Origin: Clostridium lacusfryxellense
Lineage (GTDB): Bacteria > Bacillota > Clostridia > Clostridiales > Clostridiaceae
Assembly (NCBI RefSeq): GCF_018861735.1
Contig: NZ_JAHLEB010000016.1
Span: 34,298 to 98,297 of the forward strand
DNA length: 64,000 bases
Direction of reading: 5' to 3'
Positions 35,848 through 43,001 of the stretch are shown here, in pieces (position 1 is the first letter of the stretch; the number at the start of each line of letters is the position of its first letter). The translations under genes and the position numbers were made by a program. The notes under the pieces were generated by a model. That model was not told the DNA's origin, searched no databases, and saw nothing but the letters and a program-made list of their open reading frames with translations.

Positions 35848-36990
35848 TTATTTAACGCCCATCCATCCAGCAATAACCATCATTTGAACTTCTGATGTTC
35901 CTTCATAAATTTCTGTTATTTTTGCATCACGCATCATTCTTTCAATTGGATAATCACTTGAATATCCATATCCACCAAATAATTGTAAACAACGTCTTGT
36001 TACATCGCTGGCATTTCTAGAAGCAACTAATTTTGCCATAGCAGCTAAATGTGTAAATTTTTCATGATTATCCTTTGCACATGCAGCTTGATATACTAAA
36101 AGTTTTGCAGCTTCTGTATTTGCACGCATTTGAGCAAGTTCAAATTGTGTATTTTGGAATTTTGAAATAGTACGTCCAAATTGAACACGTTCATTAACAT
36201 ATTTAATAGTTTCTTCTATGGCACCTTCTGCAATACCAAGAGCTTGTGCTGCAACACCGATACGGCCTCCATCAAGAGTTGCCATCGCAATTCCGAATCC
36301 TTTTCCTTCTTGTCCTAAAAGATTTTCCTTTGGAATTATGCAATTATCAAAGAATAATTCACATGTAGATGATGCTCTAATTCCCATCTTTAATTCATGA
36401 GTTCCAACAGAAAAACCTGGGAAATCTTTTTCAACGATAAATGCTGAAATACCCTTTGTTGCCTTACTCTTATCTGTCATAGCTAAAACAATATATACGT
36501 CTGCATATCCTGCATTAGTAATAAAAATCTTGCTACCATTTAATACATAATGGTCTCCTTCGAGTACTGCAGTTGACTTTTGCATAGAAGCATCAGTTCC
36601 AGCAACTGGTTCTGTTAATGCAAAAGCACCTAACTTTTCACCTGAAGCAAGAGGTTTTAAATATTTCTCTTTTTGCTCATCTGTACCATATGTGTAAATT
36701 GGTGTTGCACAAAGACTTGTATGTGCTGAAACAATAACACCAGTTGTTGCACAAACTTTAGATAATTCTTCTACACATTGTACATAACTTAATGTATCCA
36801 TTCCAGCTCCGCCGAATTCTTCAGGAAATGGAATTCCTAGAAGGCCCATTTCAGCCATTTTTGCTACATTTTCTTCTGGGAAGCGCATACTTTCATCAAT
36901 TTCTTTTGCGATTGGTTTTACCTCTTTTTCCGCAAATTCGCGGTACATTTCTTGTAATTGTTGGCTATCTTCATCTTGTTTAAAATTCAT
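35848..36990 (-). CDS. Acyl-CoA dehydrogenase, short-chain type
   Basis: 380 residues from the ATG at 36990 behind AGGTGGG; an in-frame GTG at 37002 lies in that site. Three-domain ACAD: FAD-contact block LGAFALTEPVAGTDASM, FITNAGYADVYIV, and the C-terminal LQLFGGYGYSSDYPIERMMRD. The catalytic base is the Glu of EIYEGTSEVQ, as in butyryl-CoA dehydrogenases. It oxidises or reduces the alpha-beta bond of an acyl-CoA, passing electrons to EtfAB encoded upstream in the same block. The acyl chain specificity is not visible. Starts 46 bases after the FAD oxidase gene. Confidence 0.93.
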   Translation of the reverse strand: MNFKQDEDSQQLQEMYREFAEKEVKPIAKEIDESMRFPEENVAKMAEMGLLGIPFPEEFGGAGMDTLSYVQCVEELSKVCATTGVIVSAHTSLCATPIYTYGTDEQKEKYLKPLASGEKLGAFALTEPVAGTDASMQKSTAVLEGDHYVLNGSKIFITNAGYADVYIVLAMTDKSKATKGISAFIVEKDFPGFSVGTHELKMGIRASSTCELFFDNCIIPKENLLGQEGKGFGIAMATLDGGRIGVAAQALGIAEGAIEETIKYVNERVQFGRTISKFQNTQFELAQMRANTEAAKLLVYQAACAKDNHEKFTHLAAMAKLVASRNASDVTRRCLQLFGGYGYSSDYPIERMMRDAKITEIYEGTSEVQMMVIAGWMGVK

Positions 36991-37036
36991 ATCAATTCCC
37001 ACCTTTTTTTTATTTATGTTTATCGATTGTCTTTTA

Positions 37037-38470
37037 TTAGCTTAAACCATCTAAAGTACAGCATACTTTACCTGGATTCATAATAGTATTTGGATCAAAG
37101 GTTTTTTTAATTCCTCTCATTAACTCCATATTTATATCTCCAACGCACTCTAATAAATAGCTTACCTTTCCACTACCAATTCCATGTTCTCCTGAAACAA
37201 GTCCGCCACAATCTATTGCTTCTTTATAAATAATATCAAAGAATTTCTCAACTCTTACTTTAAATTCTGCTTCCTCTAAATCATTACTACATTGGTATAT
37301 GTGAAGATTTCCATCTCCTGCATGTCCAAAACTTCTAATAGTTAAACCACACTCTTCTCCAGTTTTATTTGCAAAAGCAAGATAAGAAGCAATTTTATTT
37401 ATTGGAACTACTACATCACATTCATCGAGTAACTTTGTTTCTGCCATAATTGCTTCTAAGAAACTAGAACGTGCAGCCCATGCGTCTTTAATTTTTGCAG
37501 GTGTATCAGCTACAAGAACATCAATTGCTCCTGCTTCTAATACTATTTCACTTGCTTGTTCTATAAGGTTATTTAATTCATCTTCATCACTTGCGTCGAT
37601 TGTAACAAGTAAATAAGCATTTGCAGTTACGCCATCAACTACTTGAGGGAATACGCTCTTGCCAATAAATCTTTCACTAGATAATACAATTTCTCTTTCC
37701 ATAAATTCCAATGCTTGTGGATTCATGTGTTGCATTTTAAATTTAGGAACAGCAGAAATACAATCATCTAGATTTTCGAAAGGAATAATTAAACTTGCAA
37801 CTGCCTTTGGTGCTATCATAGTTTTCAAAGTAAGTTCTGTAATAATTCCAAGTGTACCTTCTGAACCAATCATTAAATTCAAAAGACTATAACCTGAACT
37901 TGTTTTTGATACTGTAGCCCCAAATTTAGTAATTTCTCCTGTTGGAAGAACAACTGTCATTGCACGTACATAATCACGTGTTGCGCCATATTTAACAGCT
38001 CTCATTCCGCCGGCATTTGTTGAAACGTTCCCACCTAAACAAGCGGACTTTTCGCCAGGATCTGGAGCATATAATAATCCTTGTTTTGCACAATCCTCTG
38101 CAAGGTCCTTGAGAAGTACTCCTGCTTGTACATGAACAACAAAATTTTCTAAGTCATAAGAAAGTATTTTATTCATCTTTGTAATATCAATTAAAACTCC
38201 TCCGAGTAGTGGAACTGCACCTCCTACAAGTCCTGTTCCTGCTCCTCTTGGTGTTACTGGTATCTTATTTTCATTACATATTTTTACTACTGCAGCAACC
38301 TCTTCTGTAGAGTGTGCCACAAGTACAACTTGTGGAGCTTTTGTCCCATAAATAGGCATTTCATCATGAGAATAATCATCATTAATATCTTCACCTGTTA
38401 AAATATGTCCTGGAGCTGCCTCCTGTAATTGCAAGATTAATTCTTCTGTCAATTGATTATACATAGCCAT
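37037..38470 (-). CDS. lctD: FAD-linked 2-hydroxyacid dehydrogenase, GlcD/LctD type
   Basis: 477 residues. PCMH-type FAD-binding domain (VTPRGAGTGLVGGAVPL, LYAPDPGEKSACLGGNVSTNAGG, GSEGTLGIITELTL) and a C-terminal FAD-oxidase domain ending with GLVSGEHGIGSGK and NPGKVC. This is the family of D-lactate/glycolate dehydrogenases. Next to etfB and etfA it matches the Etf-coupled (electron-bifurcating) lactate dehydrogenase of acetogens and clostridia, which drives lactate oxidation with NAD by using reduced ferredoxin. The substrate could be another 2-hydroxyacid. Own promoter at 38577-38605. Confidence 0.85.
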   Translation of the reverse strand: MAMYNQLTEELILQLQEAAPGHILTGEDINDDYSHDEMPIYGTKAPQVVLVAHSTEEVAAVVKICNENKIPVTPRGAGTGLVGGAVPLLGGVLIDITKMNKILSYDLENFVVHVQAGVLLKDLAEDCAKQGLLYAPDPGEKSACLGGNVSTNAGGMRAVKYGATRDYVRAMTVVLPTGEITKFGATVSKTSSGYSLLNLMIGSEGTLGIITELTLKTMIAPKAVASLIIPFENLDDCISAVPKFKMQHMNPQALEFMEREIVLSSERFIGKSVFPQVVDGVTANAYLLVTIDASDEDELNNLIEQASEIVLEAGAIDVLVADTPAKIKDAWAARSSFLEAIMAETKLLDECDVVVPINKIASYLAFANKTGEECGLTIRSFGHAGDGNLHIYQCSNDLEEAEFKVRVEKFFDIIYKEAIDCGGLVSGEHGIGSGKVSYLLECVGDINMELMRGIKKTFDPNTIMNPGKVCCTLDGLS

Positions 38471-38556
38471 AATAATCCTTCCTTTCTAAACTTTTTCTTA
38501 CTCTATGATGTTCATGTTTTGATTAATTTCTATAAAAATATTGTTTGGTGGTACTA

Positions 38557-38567
38557 TGGTACTACCA
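38557..38567. promoter_or_regulatory. GntR-type operator before lctD
   Basis: TGGTACTACCA palindrome, ten bases past the -10 of the lctD promoter. It fits the TGGTNNNACCA pattern of FadR-subfamily GntR regulators such as LldR. Confidence 0.7.
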
Positions 38568-38576
38568 CTTTTCTTA

Positions 38577-38605
38577 AGTTTATCACAATATATATAACAA
38601 CTCAA
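38577..38605 (-). promoter_or_regulatory. lctD promoter
   Basis: TTGAGT (38600-38605, minus strand), 17 bp, TAAACT (38577-38582). Nearly the same layout and sequence as the etfB promoter, including TTGTGA just before the -10. Confidence 0.7.
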
Positions 38606-38632
38606 TCATTTATACAAATTTAATGTAAACAT

Positions 38633-39571
38633 TTACTTTGCTATAGCTTTCTTCATTTCTTCAATCATAACTGGAAGAATTTCAAGTACATTTCCAACAA
38701 TACCTATATCTGCGATATCAAAAATTGAAGCTTCTTCATCTTTATTAATTGCCACAATATATTTAGAACCTGACATTCCAGATGTATGTTGTGTTGCTCC
38801 AGAAATACCACATGCAATATAAAGTTTTGGTGCTACAATCTTTCCTGATTGTCCAACTTGGTGTGTACGACAAATCCAATCACTCTCAATTGGTGGTCTT
38901 GTTGCACCTACTACACCACCAAGTACACGTGCTAATTCTTCAACAAGCCCAAAATTTTCTATACTTCCCATTCCACGTCCACCAGAAACAATAACTTGTG
39001 CTTCTTCTAAATTGACAGATTCACACATTTCTTTTACTTTATCCAAAATTTTCGCCTTAACAGTACTAGCTGGAATTTCTATTTTTTCCTCTGTAACACC
39101 TGCATTTGAACTAGCCTCCGGCTTTGAAAAACTTCCATTTCTAACTGTAACCACGGCTGTTCCGTCTACTTCAAGGCGTTCTAGAATTGTACCACCAAAT
39201 GCGGGCCTTGTGTATATAACTTTACCGTCAGTTTTATTTATTCCTATTACGTCACTTACACATCCAAGGTTCATACGTCCTGCAAGACGTGGTGCAATAT
39301 CTTTAGCCATTTCTGTATTTGCGAGTAGTACAATATCTGGGTTTTGTTTCTTAACGATTTGTGATAATACTTCTGTCAATGTATCACAATTCGCCGCAGC
39401 CTCTGTAAAAATAACTGGAATTCCTAAAGCAGCTACAGTATCTGCCGCAACCCTGTTACCTACTACAAGAGCTGTTCCTTCTGCATCTAATGCTTTTACT
39501 GCACTAATCAGTTCAAGGCTTCCGCCTAATACTTTTTCTCCATCTGTTTCAATAAACAATAATGCTTTCAT
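38633..39571 (-). CDS. etfA: Electron transfer flavoprotein, alpha subunit
   Basis: 312 residues. The C-terminal FAD domain shows VIVSGGRGMGSIENF, GATRPPIESDW, ACGISGATQHTSGM and INKDEEASIFDIADIGIVGN, all contacts of the ETF alpha FAD. The N-terminal half is the alpha/beta fold shared with EtfB. It lacks the extra N-terminal [4Fe-4S] domain seen in some bifurcating LctC proteins. With EtfB it carries electrons between NADH/ferredoxin and the two dehydrogenases of the block. Starts 19 bases after etfB. Confidence 0.94.
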   Translation of the reverse strand: MKALLFIETDGEKVLGGSLELISAVKALDAEGTALVVGNRVAADTVAALGIPVIFTEAAANCDTLTEVLSQIVKKQNPDIVLLANTEMAKDIAPRLAGRMNLGCVSDVIGINKTDGKVIYTRPAFGGTILERLEVDGTAVVTVRNGSFSKPEASSNAGVTEEKIEIPASTVKAKILDKVKEMCESVNLEEAQVIVSGGRGMGSIENFGLVEELARVLGGVVGATRPPIESDWICRTHQVGQSGKIVAPKLYIACGISGATQHTSGMSGSKYIVAINKDEEASIFDIADIGIVGNVLEILPVMIEEMKKAIAK

Positions 39572-39590
39572 ACTTTCGTTACCCCCTCAA

Positions 39591-40376
39591 TTAGATTGTC
39601 TTATCTTTTTTCATTTGCTCGATAGCAGCTTTTACTGCTAGTGTAGCATCCTTTTCATTAATTTTGATACCAGCCTCTCTCTTAGGCGGCTCAACATATT
39701 CAATCAAACGTACTTTTGCTTGTTTTACCTCTCCAATTTCTGCTGCAGAGTAAGTTGGAATGACTGCCTTACGACTTTTCATCTTAGTTTTAATTGTAGG
39801 ATAACGTGGATCATAATTTGGTTTACTTACTGTTATTACAGCTGGAGATTCTATAGAAACTAAATTATATCCTTCTTCAGTTTCTTGATGAACTTCAATG
39901 TCAGCATCTTTCAAATTGATCTCAATTGCACTACTAACATAGCTTGTCTTCATTTTTTCAGCAAGTATTGCTCCAACCTGACCAGTAATTTCATCTGTGG
40001 ATTCCTTTCCACAAAGAATTAAATCGAATTTTTCACCTTTGTCTTTTTCAATTTTATTAATAACATCTGCCAAAACTTCAGCTGTTGAAGTAGCGTCTAA
40101 ATCTGCATATAAATCATCTTTTGCAAAAAATGCTTCTTTAGCTCCTACAGCAAGACAATTTTTTAACGTATTTAAAGCATCCTCTGCTCCAACAGTTACT
40201 ACACTAACATCTCCTCCATTAGCTTCCACAAAACGAACTGCGAGCTCTAATGCATATGTGTCAAATGCATTTGCTACCATAGTAACTCCATTCAAATTAG
40301 GTTTATTCGTCTTATTATCCAAATGGATTTCAATAGAATCATCTGGAACTTGTTTTACACATAACAGAATTTTCAT
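39591..40376 (-). CDS. etfB: Electron transfer flavoprotein, beta subunit
   Basis: 261 residues. Begins MKILLCVKQVPDDSIEIHLD, the family start. Later blocks are VTVGAEDALNTLKNCLAVGA and FDLILCGKESTDEITGQVGAILAEKM, a nucleotide-binding loop. The C-terminus VRLIEYVEPPKREAGIKI matches clostridial EtfB. It binds the second nucleotide (FAD in bifurcating forms, AMP in others). First gene of the block, with its promoter at 40525-40553. Confidence 0.94.
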   Translation of the reverse strand: MKILLCVKQVPDDSIEIHLDNKTNKPNLNGVTMVANAFDTYALELAVRFVEANGGDVSVVTVGAEDALNTLKNCLAVGAKEAFFAKDDLYADLDATSTAEVLADVINKIEKDKGEKFDLILCGKESTDEITGQVGAILAEKMKTSYVSSAIEINLKDADIEVHQETEEGYNLVSIESPAVITVSKPNYDPRYPTIKTKMKSRKAVIPTYSAAEIGEVKQAKVRLIEYVEPPKREAGIKINEKDATLAVKAAIEQMKKDKTI

Positions 40377-40504
40377 ATTTTCCCTCTCCTTTACGCTTTT
40401 ACATTATTAAACCGTTTACTTGATAGAACAATTGTATATTTAAATTTTTATAAAGTAGCATTTTTTAAAATTAATTTATATAATAGTACTGTCGATTGGT
40501 AATA

Positions 40505-40515
40505 TGGTCCTACCA
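40505..40515. promoter_or_regulatory. GntR-type operator before etfB
   Basis: TGGTCCTACCA palindrome, ten bases past the -10, same spacing as at lctD. Confidence 0.7.
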
Positions 40516-40524
40516 CTTAATTTT

Positions 40525-40553
40525 ATTTTATCACAATGTTTAAGACAACTCAA
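40525..40553 (-). promoter_or_regulatory. etfB promoter
   Basis: TTGAGT (40548-40553, minus strand), 17 bp, TAAAAT (40525-40530). Confidence 0.7.
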
Positions 40554-40703
40554 CCATTTATAAAATTTTCTTTATTCATAATTTTGGCATAACGATCTAA
40601 CCCTAGTATCCACGCCATTGTTGATAGCTGAACGCTTGGTCATGAAAATATATCAACTATCTTAAAACCATATTTGTAGATGATCTTGAAACATCAAAGC
40701 ATA

Positions 40704-40746
40704 AAAAAAGTCCGCAAGCACTTATTTTATAAGACTTGCAGACTTT
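40704..40746 (-). terminator. guaA terminator left at the prophage junction
   Basis: AAAGTCTGCAAG / CTTGCGGACTTT stem with TTTTTTT on the minus strand, just after the guaA stop codon. Confidence 0.85.
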
Positions 40747-40753
40747 ATTCATT

Positions 40754-40858
40754 CTATTCCCACTCAATAGTGGAAGGTGGCTTACTTGTTATATCGTAAA
40801 CAATTCTGTTTACTCCCTTAACTTCATTAACTATCCTTCTAGACACCTTATCTAGCAC
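40754..40858 (-). pseudogene. guaA: Displaced 3' end of guaA (GMP synthase), prophage attachment site
   Basis: Thirty-four codons ending in the GMP synthase C-terminus: [18 protein letters not shown], then [16 protein letters not shown] and TAG at 40754-40756. The sequence to the right no longer resembles guaA. The functional gene, with its 3' end rebuilt by the element, should lie beyond the other end of the prophage, outside this window. guaA 3' ends are frequent insertion sites for genomic islands and phages. This marks the host-element joint at about 40.86 kb. Confidence 0.88.
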
Positions 40859-41007
40859 GAGTGGTTTAAATTCTATACAAAATATGTTTTTGATTTACGT
40901 CTAATTATTTCAATTATAAACTACTATATTTATAAAATCAATACCCTTTAATATAAACAAGATAACTATTTAATTTAAATGTGAAACACTCTTATATAAG
41001 ATACGTG

Positions 41008-41226
41008 CTATATAACCTTTATCCCAATTACCACTAACAAATTTGTGAATGAAGATATCAAGTTCTCTCTATTCACTCCTATCTTATTGTAATTTTTATT
41101 TGTTGCTATTACTACGCTTGAACGGTGTAAAATAGTGTCTGTAGAGTAATAGGGTATACCATAGAGTATATGTTGATGGTCTAACACATTTGAGGTCATT
41201 AGATATACTCTATGTAAATAAAGCAC
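41008..41226 (-). CDS. Doubtful small ORF at the attachment end
   Basis: 72 codons from a GTG, or 63 from the internal ATG at 41199, with no good ribosome binding site. The product has no recognisable domain. A 12-bp inverted repeat lies inside it (41160-41214). It may be a small phage gene or simply non-coding attachment-region DNA. Confidence 0.25.
   Translation of the reverse strand: MLYLHRVYLMTSNVLDHQHILYGIPYYSTDTILHRSSVVIATNKNYNKIGVNRENLISSFTNLLVVIGIKVI
41160..41214. repeat. 12-bp perfect inverted repeat near the attachment end
   Basis: CATAGAGTATAT (41160-41171) and ATATACTCTATG (41203-41214), 31 bases apart. Possible recombinase arm site or regulator site. Confidence 0.6.
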
Positions 41227-41251
41227 TTAATTAAAATCTAACTAACCTTAA

Positions 41252-41288
41252 TTAAATCCAACTAAATTTAATTAAGTTGGATTTAACA
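41252..41288 (-). terminator. Terminator after the phage lysis module
   Basis: AAATCCAACT / AGTTGGATTT stem with a T-rich minus-strand tail. Confidence 0.7.
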
Positions 41289-41335
41289 GAAAAAAGAAAA
41301 AAGACCATAAGCGATATAAAGCCTATAGTCATTAA

Positions 41336-41527
41336 TTATTTATCTATGTATCCTGTACCCGAGTTCGGATTGCTCAATATTCCACCTAGAACTAAAATAC
41401 CTAATAAAGAGTTTGTAACCTCTATGTAGTTTTCTGGTAATACATTTATATTAAAAGATTGTAGTAATAGCGGTATAAAAGCAAATATTGACACCCATAA
41501 TCCGTAGTTTTTAAATTTTTCCTTCAT
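41336..41527 (-). CDS. Holin-like protein, phi LC3 family type
   Basis: 63 residues with two hydrophobic segments (LWVSIFAFIPLLLQSF and SLLGILVLGGILSNP), the layout of phi LC3-type holins including the N-terminal KNYGLW and the C-terminal NPNSGTGY-like end. Holins make membrane holes that release the endolysin. TAGGAGTG precedes the start. Located just after the amidase gene. Confidence 0.75.
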   Translation of the reverse strand: MKEKFKNYGLWVSIFAFIPLLLQSFNINVLPENYIEVTNSLLGILVLGGILSNPNSGTGYIDK

Positions 41528-41555
41528 TTATATATCACACTCCTATTTTTTATTA

Positions 41556-42242
41556 TTATTCTTCTTTGATAAATGGTTTATAGCCTAATTTTTCTAATTC
41601 TTTTTTAAGATCATCTGCATTGGATTTTACACCAAAAGCACCAACTTGAACTTTAAATAAATTACTTTTTACTTTCACAGGTGTAAGAGTTGCAACTTTT
41701 CCAACTTCTTTATAAGTAATTCCAAGTTGTGATAATATAGCTTTTGTAATAGCCTTTATTATTTCATTTCTCTTGCTATCAAATAAATTATTATCATTCG
41801 TATTATCCTCAAATCCAGTTTCTATGAGAATACTTGTACATTTAGTTTCTCTTAATACGTGGAAATTAGCTTCTTTTACTTTCCTATTTACAAATCCTAG
41901 AGCGACTAAATTAGCTTGTACTTTATTTGCTAAGCTCTTAGCTTTTGCACTACCATTAAGATAAGTATATACTTCTACTCCTTGAGCTTTCTCAGGCTGA
42001 AAAGCATTCCTATGAAAACTAATAAAGTAATTATAAGCTTTTCTATTTTCAAAACTACTTCTAGCACCTAGACTTACCGTAGAATCATTTGTTCTTGTTT
42101 CATCAACTGTAATATTATGTCTACGCATTTCACTTGCTACTTCTTTACCTAGTGCTAATACATCATTACTTTCTTTTCTACCTTTATAACATGCTCCACC
42201 GTCTGAGCCACCATGCCCGTAATCAAAACATAAACTTGCCAT
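41556..42242 (-). CDS. Endolysin: N-acetylmuramoyl-L-alanine amidase with SPOR domain
   Basis: 228 residues. Amidase_3 domain with zinc and catalytic residues His10 (FDYGHGG), Glu24, His77 (SFHRNA) and Glu141 (ILIETGFEDN). A short linker leads to a C-terminal SPOR peptidoglycan-binding domain (FKVQVGAFGVKSNADDLKKEL). It cuts the amide bond between glycan and stem peptide to lyse the host. No signal peptide, so it depends on a holin. Confidence 0.93.
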   Translation of the reverse strand: MASLCFDYGHGGSDGGACYKGRKESNDVLALGKEVASEMRRHNITVDETRTNDSTVSLGARSSFENRKAYNYFISFHRNAFQPEKAQGVEVYTYLNGSAKAKSLANKVQANLVALGFVNRKVKEANFHVLRETKCTSILIETGFEDNTNDNNLFDSKRNEIIKAITKAILSQLGITYKEVGKVATLTPVKVKSNLFKVQVGAFGVKSNADDLKKELEKLGYKPFIKEE

Positions 42243-42260
42243 ATTAATACATCACTCCTA

Positions 42261-42524
42261 TTATTTATTATCTTTTTTTAATAATTCTTCTACTTTAAGT
42301 TTTATGTTTTCAACAACACCACTAATATTATTAATCATTTCAAAATTTTTAGTTAATTCTAAAATAACTTGTTGATAAGTTTTTTCACGTTCTCCACTTT
42401 TTTCATCTCGTGCATCTTGCTTTAAATCCCTATCCTTTTGTTGCTTGAGAATATATAACAATAGCCAAACAAACAAAGCATAGCCTAATCCTTCACTCAG
42501 TGCCTTTGCAATAATCACTTCCAT
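42261..42524 (-). CDS. BhlA/UviB-type holin-like protein
   Basis: 87 residues: one N-terminal helix (LGYALFVWLLLYILKQQ) followed by a charged coiled-coil tail (DLKQDARDEKSGEREKTY...). This is the BhlA/UviB family found beside clostridial phage lysins and bacteriocins. Nineteen bases upstream of the amidase gene, so this element has two holin-type proteins around its lysin. Confidence 0.85.
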   Translation of the reverse strand: MEVIIAKALSEGLGYALFVWLLLYILKQQKDRDLKQDARDEKSGEREKTYQQVILELTKNFEMINNISGVVENIKLKVEELLKKDNK

Positions 42525-42607
42525 ATGCTCACCTCCAAACCTTATTTTCTTTACTTTTTATAGTTTTGTGTGTATGATAAGCGTATATACTTTCATTAGT
42601 GTATATT

Positions 42608-42644
42608 GACCTCTAAGGTGCATTTAACGATTGCCTTAGAGGTC
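42608..42644. promoter_or_regulatory. Strong hairpin between fibre and lysis genes
   Basis: GACCTCTAAGG / CCTTAGAGGTC, perfect 11-base stem, 15-nt loop, no T-run on either strand. Possibly a processing or stability element separating late genes from lysis genes. Confidence 0.6.
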
Positions 42645-42743
42645 TTACTCATTTACCTTACCAAAACCAAATCCACCACCACAAAAATATCACCATTCCT
42701 TTCTCTATTTTTTTTGCATAAGAAAAGACACTATTTCAAGTGC

Positions 42744-43001
42744 CTACTTAACATGAACTATTGATATTGGTTTATATATTTCTGTCTCAATCCCAACATC
42801 AAACAATACTTTAAAATCACCTATAATTGTGGCACTAAATAAAGCAATTACCTTGCTACCTTCTATTTGTGCCATGCCTGTAGATAATTCAATATCTAAA
42901 CTATCTATAATCTTATAATTAGCAGAACCTATAACAAAAGTTTCATCACTTTCAAACTCAAAAGCTACTTCTCTTACTTCTCCCACTTTTAAAGTAATCA
43001 T
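42744..43001 (-). CDS. Small beta-rich phage protein, unknown
   Basis: 85 residues of alternating beta-type sequence (LKVGEVREVAFEFESDETFVIGSANYKI, IGDFKVLFDVGIETEIYKPISIVHV), resembling a single Ig-like virion domain. Its start overlaps the stop of the fibre-like gene by one base, so it is co-translated and probably a virion or fibre accessory protein. No family recognised. Confidence 0.65.
   Translation of the reverse strand: MITLKVGEVREVAFEFESDETFVIGSANYKIIDSLDIELSTGMAQIEGSKVIALFSATIIGDFKVLFDVGIETEIYKPISIVHVK

Noticed and set aside
39012..39641. Plus-strand ORF of 209 codons across etfA
   Set aside because: Opposite-strand shadow of etfA/etfB, whose family signatures are unmistakable.
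39997..40410. Plus-strand ORF of 137 codons across etfB
   Set aside because: Serine/alanine-rich shadow of etfB with no ribosome binding site.
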